Below are positions 61,943 through 64,000 of a stretch of 64,000 bases of DNA, one piece after another. Origin of the DNA: Saprospiraceae bacterium. Its GTDB lineage: Bacteria; Bacteroidota; Bacteroidia; Chitinophagales; Saprospiraceae. The stretch spans positions 1 through 64,000 of the forward strand of contig JANQHF010000093.1 of the NCBI GenBank assembly GCA_028282725.1, given 5' to 3'. The notes under the pieces are model-generated. The model saw only the letters and a list, made by a program, of their open reading frames with translations, did not search any database and was not told where the DNA came from. A program made the position numbers and the translations under genes. How positions within the stretch are numbered: position 1 is the first letter of the stretch; each line of letters begins with the position of its first letter.

Positions 61943-62641
61943 TCAACCTTCAAAATGAAAGGAAAGAGTGATCGTGCGGGAAAGCAGCTTCTCCATTACC
62001 GATGCTTCAATGATCTGGTCATTGAAAAGAAGGATATTCGTAATTCCCTGGGAAAACTTTATTTCAGGAGATAATATGAAGAACGGGAAGAAAAACTGCA
62101 TACCCAGCCCAACTTCCAGCTGAAAGTCATGGGGAGATATCTTGATAAATGTATCAGCCTGGCGCGTTTTTGAATTGCTGGCCACATCATATGAATAGTT
62201 CAATCCGGCGATGACAAACGCCCTCTTGTCTTTATAAGGTGCTGATTTATACCTGATGTGTAAAGGTATTTCGGCAAAAATGGATTCGATATTGGTCCTG
62301 GAATTCACATTGAAGTCCAGATGTCTCGTAGCAAAACTGATCCCGGGCAGCATGCGAAAATCAAAATACTCGCCGAATTTGTAGTTGACAATGCCATGGA
62401 CGTTAAAACCTACACCCGCCGCTCCTTGTGCCAAATGAATCTGGGGATTTCCAATAAAATCCCTGGAATGAAAAACCTGGTGTTTCGAGCTATTAAATCC
62501 CAGCGATATCCCAAAATAATAGGATTTTCGCTTGTAGTCGTCATAGTTCAGGTTTTTTCCCCCGGTTTGACCGGTAAGCGTCCATGTAAATCCGAAAATT
62601 AATAAGACAAGAATTATTTTTCTCCTATGTATAGACTGCAT
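61943..62641 (-). CDS. porT: PorT-like type IX secretion protein (outer-membrane barrel)
   Basis: ATG 62641 (MQSIHRRKIILVLLIFGFTW) was chosen; it overlaps the end of ubiE by 28 bases. The 232-residue protein has a signal peptide and a beta-barrel pattern starting RKSYYFGISLGFNSSKHQVFHS, with QGAAGVGFNVHGIVNYKFGEYFDFRMLPGISF and a final strand TITLSFHFEG ending in an aromatic. This matches the PorT/SprT family, a small outer-membrane T9SS component. The ubiE-porT arrangement is common in Bacteroidota, which supports the call. It fits the T9SS cargo genes in this window. Confidence 0.82.
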   Translation of the reverse strand: MQSIHRRKIILVLLIFGFTWTLTGQTGGKNLNYDDYKRKSYYFGISLGFNSSKHQVFHSRDFIGNPQIHLAQGAAGVGFNVHGIVNYKFGEYFDFRMLPGISFATRHLDFNVNSRTNIESIFAEIPLHIRYKSAPYKDKRAFVIAGLNYSYDVASNSKTRQADTFIKISPHDFQLEVGLGMQFFFPFFILSPEIKFSQGITNILLFNDQIIEASVMEKLLSRTITLSFHFEG

Positions 62642-63342
62642 ATACCAAAAGTAAGAGCATGCCATCGACATCTTTTAAATCCGGCCTCCTCCATAATTGC
62701 CTGAAAATCATCATATTCCGGAAAGGCTTGTACCGATTCATACAAATAAGTGTATGCTTTCGGATCCTTTGAAAAGAGCTTTCCTATGGCTGGCAAAATA
62801 TATCGGAAGTATACATTAAACAGCTGCTTGACCGGAAATATTGTCGGTTTTGAAAATTCAAGAACCATAAGTGGCTTCCCTGGTTTTAACACCCTGTGCA
62901 ATTCCATCAACCCCTTTGTAAGGTTTTCAAAGTTCCTCACACCAAATGCCACCATTGCACCGTCGAAGTGATCATCCTCAATATTCATTTTTTCACTATC
63001 ACCTACGATCAGTTCAATTCTTTGCTTAATATCCTTGTTTTCGATCTTCTTGAGACCATATTCTATCATATTAGGAGAAAGATCAATTCCGGTGATTCTC
63101 GTTTGAGGCAGACTCCTCGCTGCCATGATTGCCAGATCAGCTGTCCCGGTTGCCATATCCAGGATGTGATTGGGTTGATATGCCTTCATTTCCCTGATTA
63201 GTCTTTTTCTCCAGGTAATGTCTACTCCGAGAGAAAGAAGCCTGTTGAGAAAGTCGTAGCGACCGGCCACATTATCGAACATTGTCCGGATCTGTTCTTT
63301 TTTACTTGCCGAGGATTCATATGGCTTGACGACTTTCTTCAT
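62614..63342 (-). CDS. ubiE: Demethylmenaquinone methyltransferase / UbiE family
   Basis: The 242-residue protein has the SAM-binding motif HILDMATGTADLAIMAA, the RITGIDLSPNMIEYGLKKI strand, and UbiE signatures VAGRYDFLNRLLSLGVDITWRKRL and FDGAMVAFGVRNFENL. It methylates demethylmenaquinone to menaquinone, the quinone of these bacteria. It overlaps porT by 28 bases and is divergent from gyrA. Confidence 0.96.
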   Translation of the reverse strand: MKKVVKPYESSASKKEQIRTMFDNVAGRYDFLNRLLSLGVDITWRKRLIREMKAYQPNHILDMATGTADLAIMAARSLPQTRITGIDLSPNMIEYGLKKIENKDIKQRIELIVGDSEKMNIEDDHFDGAMVAFGVRNFENLTKGLMELHRVLKPGKPLMVLEFSKPTIFPVKQLFNVYFRYILPAIGKLFSKDPKAYTYLYESVQAFPEYDDFQAIMEEAGFKRCRWHALTFGICSLYIGEK

Positions 63343-63477
63343 CTCATGTGTGCGTAATAATCTCAGATCAAAATCCCGAAAATCAAGACTAGAATCAATG
63401 AGAAATTATGTTCATTTATTTAATATATAAAGCAGTTAATTATGAAGACTTTATCTGCTTATTTGATCAAGTTCAAT

Positions 63478-63485
63478 TACCTTTG
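63478..63485 (+). promoter_or_regulatory. Promoter -7 box of gyrA
   Basis: TACCTTTG matches TAnnTTTG perfectly, 82 bases before the ATG at 63568. No convincing -33 element is at the expected spacing. The leader of about 75 bases is longer than for most genes here. Confidence 0.5.
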
Positions 63486-63567
63486 CAGCTTGATTTTTCA
63501 GTGACTTTTTCAGGTGCATTTTAATCTAAATAGATAAGCCCTGAAGAAGTTCAAACTAGATGCAAAT

Positions 63568-64000
63568 ATGGCAGAAAATCCGAGGATTATACCGATCAAT
63601 ATCGAGGATGAAATGAAATCGGCCTACATCGATTATTCGATGTCGGTTATTGTTGCAAGAGCACTTCCGGACGTACGTGACGGTTTGAAACCTGTTCACA
63701 GGAGAATACTATACGGAATGTCAGAATTGGGCTTGACCATAAGTAAGCCTCATAAGAAGTCAGCGAGAATAGTTGGTGATGTATTGGGACGTTATCATCC
63801 GCATGGTGACGGAGCAGTCTATGATGCCATGGTACGCATGGCCCAGGAGTGGAATATGCGATATCCACTTGTGGACAAGCAAGGAAATTTTGGTTCTATA
63901 GAGGGTGATGGTCCGGCGGCAATGCGATATACGGAAGCAAGACTGGCGAGGATCAGTGATGAGATTCTCAGTGATATCAAGAAGGACACTGTCAACTTTG
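63568..64000 (+). CDS. gyrA: DNA gyrase subunit A, 5' part (cut by window edge)
   Basis: The frame begins [55 protein letters not shown] and 144 residues are visible. [19 protein letters not shown] and the catalytic Tyr in [14 protein letters not shown] identify the topoisomerase II A subunit, most like GyrA. With GyrB it introduces negative supercoils. At the quinolone-resistance position equivalent to E. coli Ser83 the residue is Gly ([10 protein letters not shown]), while Asp87 is kept. The remaining about 700 residues lie outside the window. Confidence 0.95.
   Translation, partial: MAENPRIIPINIEDEMKSAYIDYSMSVIVARALPDVRDGLKPVHRRILYGMSELGLTISKPHKKSARIVGDVLGRYHPHGDGAVYDAMVRMAQEWNMRYPLVDKQGNFGSIEGDGPAAMRYTEARLARISDEILSDIKKDTVNF

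Noticed and set aside
1-64000. tRNA or rRNA genes
   Set aside because: No T-arm (GGTTCGAATCC-like) with matching acceptor stem and no rRNA-like sequence was seen while reading the window.

Overview
The window looks like a chromosomal segment of an aerobic, menaquinone-using Bacteroidota, most likely of the Saprospiria type; that placement is inference. It rests on several type IX secretion (T9SS) C-terminal sorting domains, a porT-like gene overlapping ubiE, promoter boxes of the TAnnTTTG form, few clear Shine-Dalgarno sites, and large secreted proteins with dockerin-like, cohesin-like, PPC and MopE-type modules. No rRNA, tRNA, CRISPR array or intact insertion sequence was seen.

Layout. 1-8.6 kb: truncated MATE exporter, a small cohesin-like T9SS cargo protein, a MarR regulator, a GH20 lipoprotein, a CRTAC1/FG-GAP protein, a lipoprotein RidA homologue and a DUF6702 protein. 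8.6-14.5 kb: an M20 amidohydrolase, then a class B (ba3-type) heme-copper oxidase operon read leftward: subunit IIa (43 aa, absent from the ORF track), II, I, Sco, cytochrome c, a thioredoxin-fold protein without CxxC, and a VIT/CCC1 metal transporter. 14.6-22 kb: RidA, YebC, DinB-like, two secreted proteins sharing a MopE repeat plus dockerin-like module, and an aminotransferase/HPPD pair for tyrosine breakdown.

22-29 kb is the accessory region. It holds a candidate small RNA with its own promoter and terminator, a DUF2490 protein, a decayed type I restriction-modification remnant (hsdM 5' part joined to a hsdR-like 3' part), a DUF262-HNH-AlbA_2 gene broken by one base in a poly-A run, a coupled pair of unknown genes, two GIY-YIG-like proteins, another unknown gene and a Kazal-domain lipoprotein.

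29-38 kb carries a leucine/branched acyl-CoA degradation operon (TetR, acyl-CoA dehydrogenase, MCC beta, HMG-CoA lyase, a palindromic repeat, a second acyl-CoA dehydrogenase), then DJ-1/PfpI, quinone reductase, DUF418 and hotdog thioesterase genes, and a DUF4197 pseudogene. 38.9-52.7 kb: aquaporin, DUF4252-T9SS protein, an eight-module PPC protein, a 4-hydroxybutyryl-CoA dehydratase-like enzyme with an altered cluster loop, ACT and VOC proteins, a lipoprotein and a 1664-aa adhesin-like protein. 52.8-64 kb: trehalase with a co-transcribed transporter, CBS protein, ychF, a tricorn-like protease, AcpH, a lipoprotein, a repeat/hairpin-rich gap, porT, ubiE and the start of gyrA.

The main themes are an extracellular protein set with both cohesin-like and dockerin-like modules, exported by T9SS (porT is in the window), and a degraded defence island. 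All functional calls come from reading motifs in the translations; no database search was possible.
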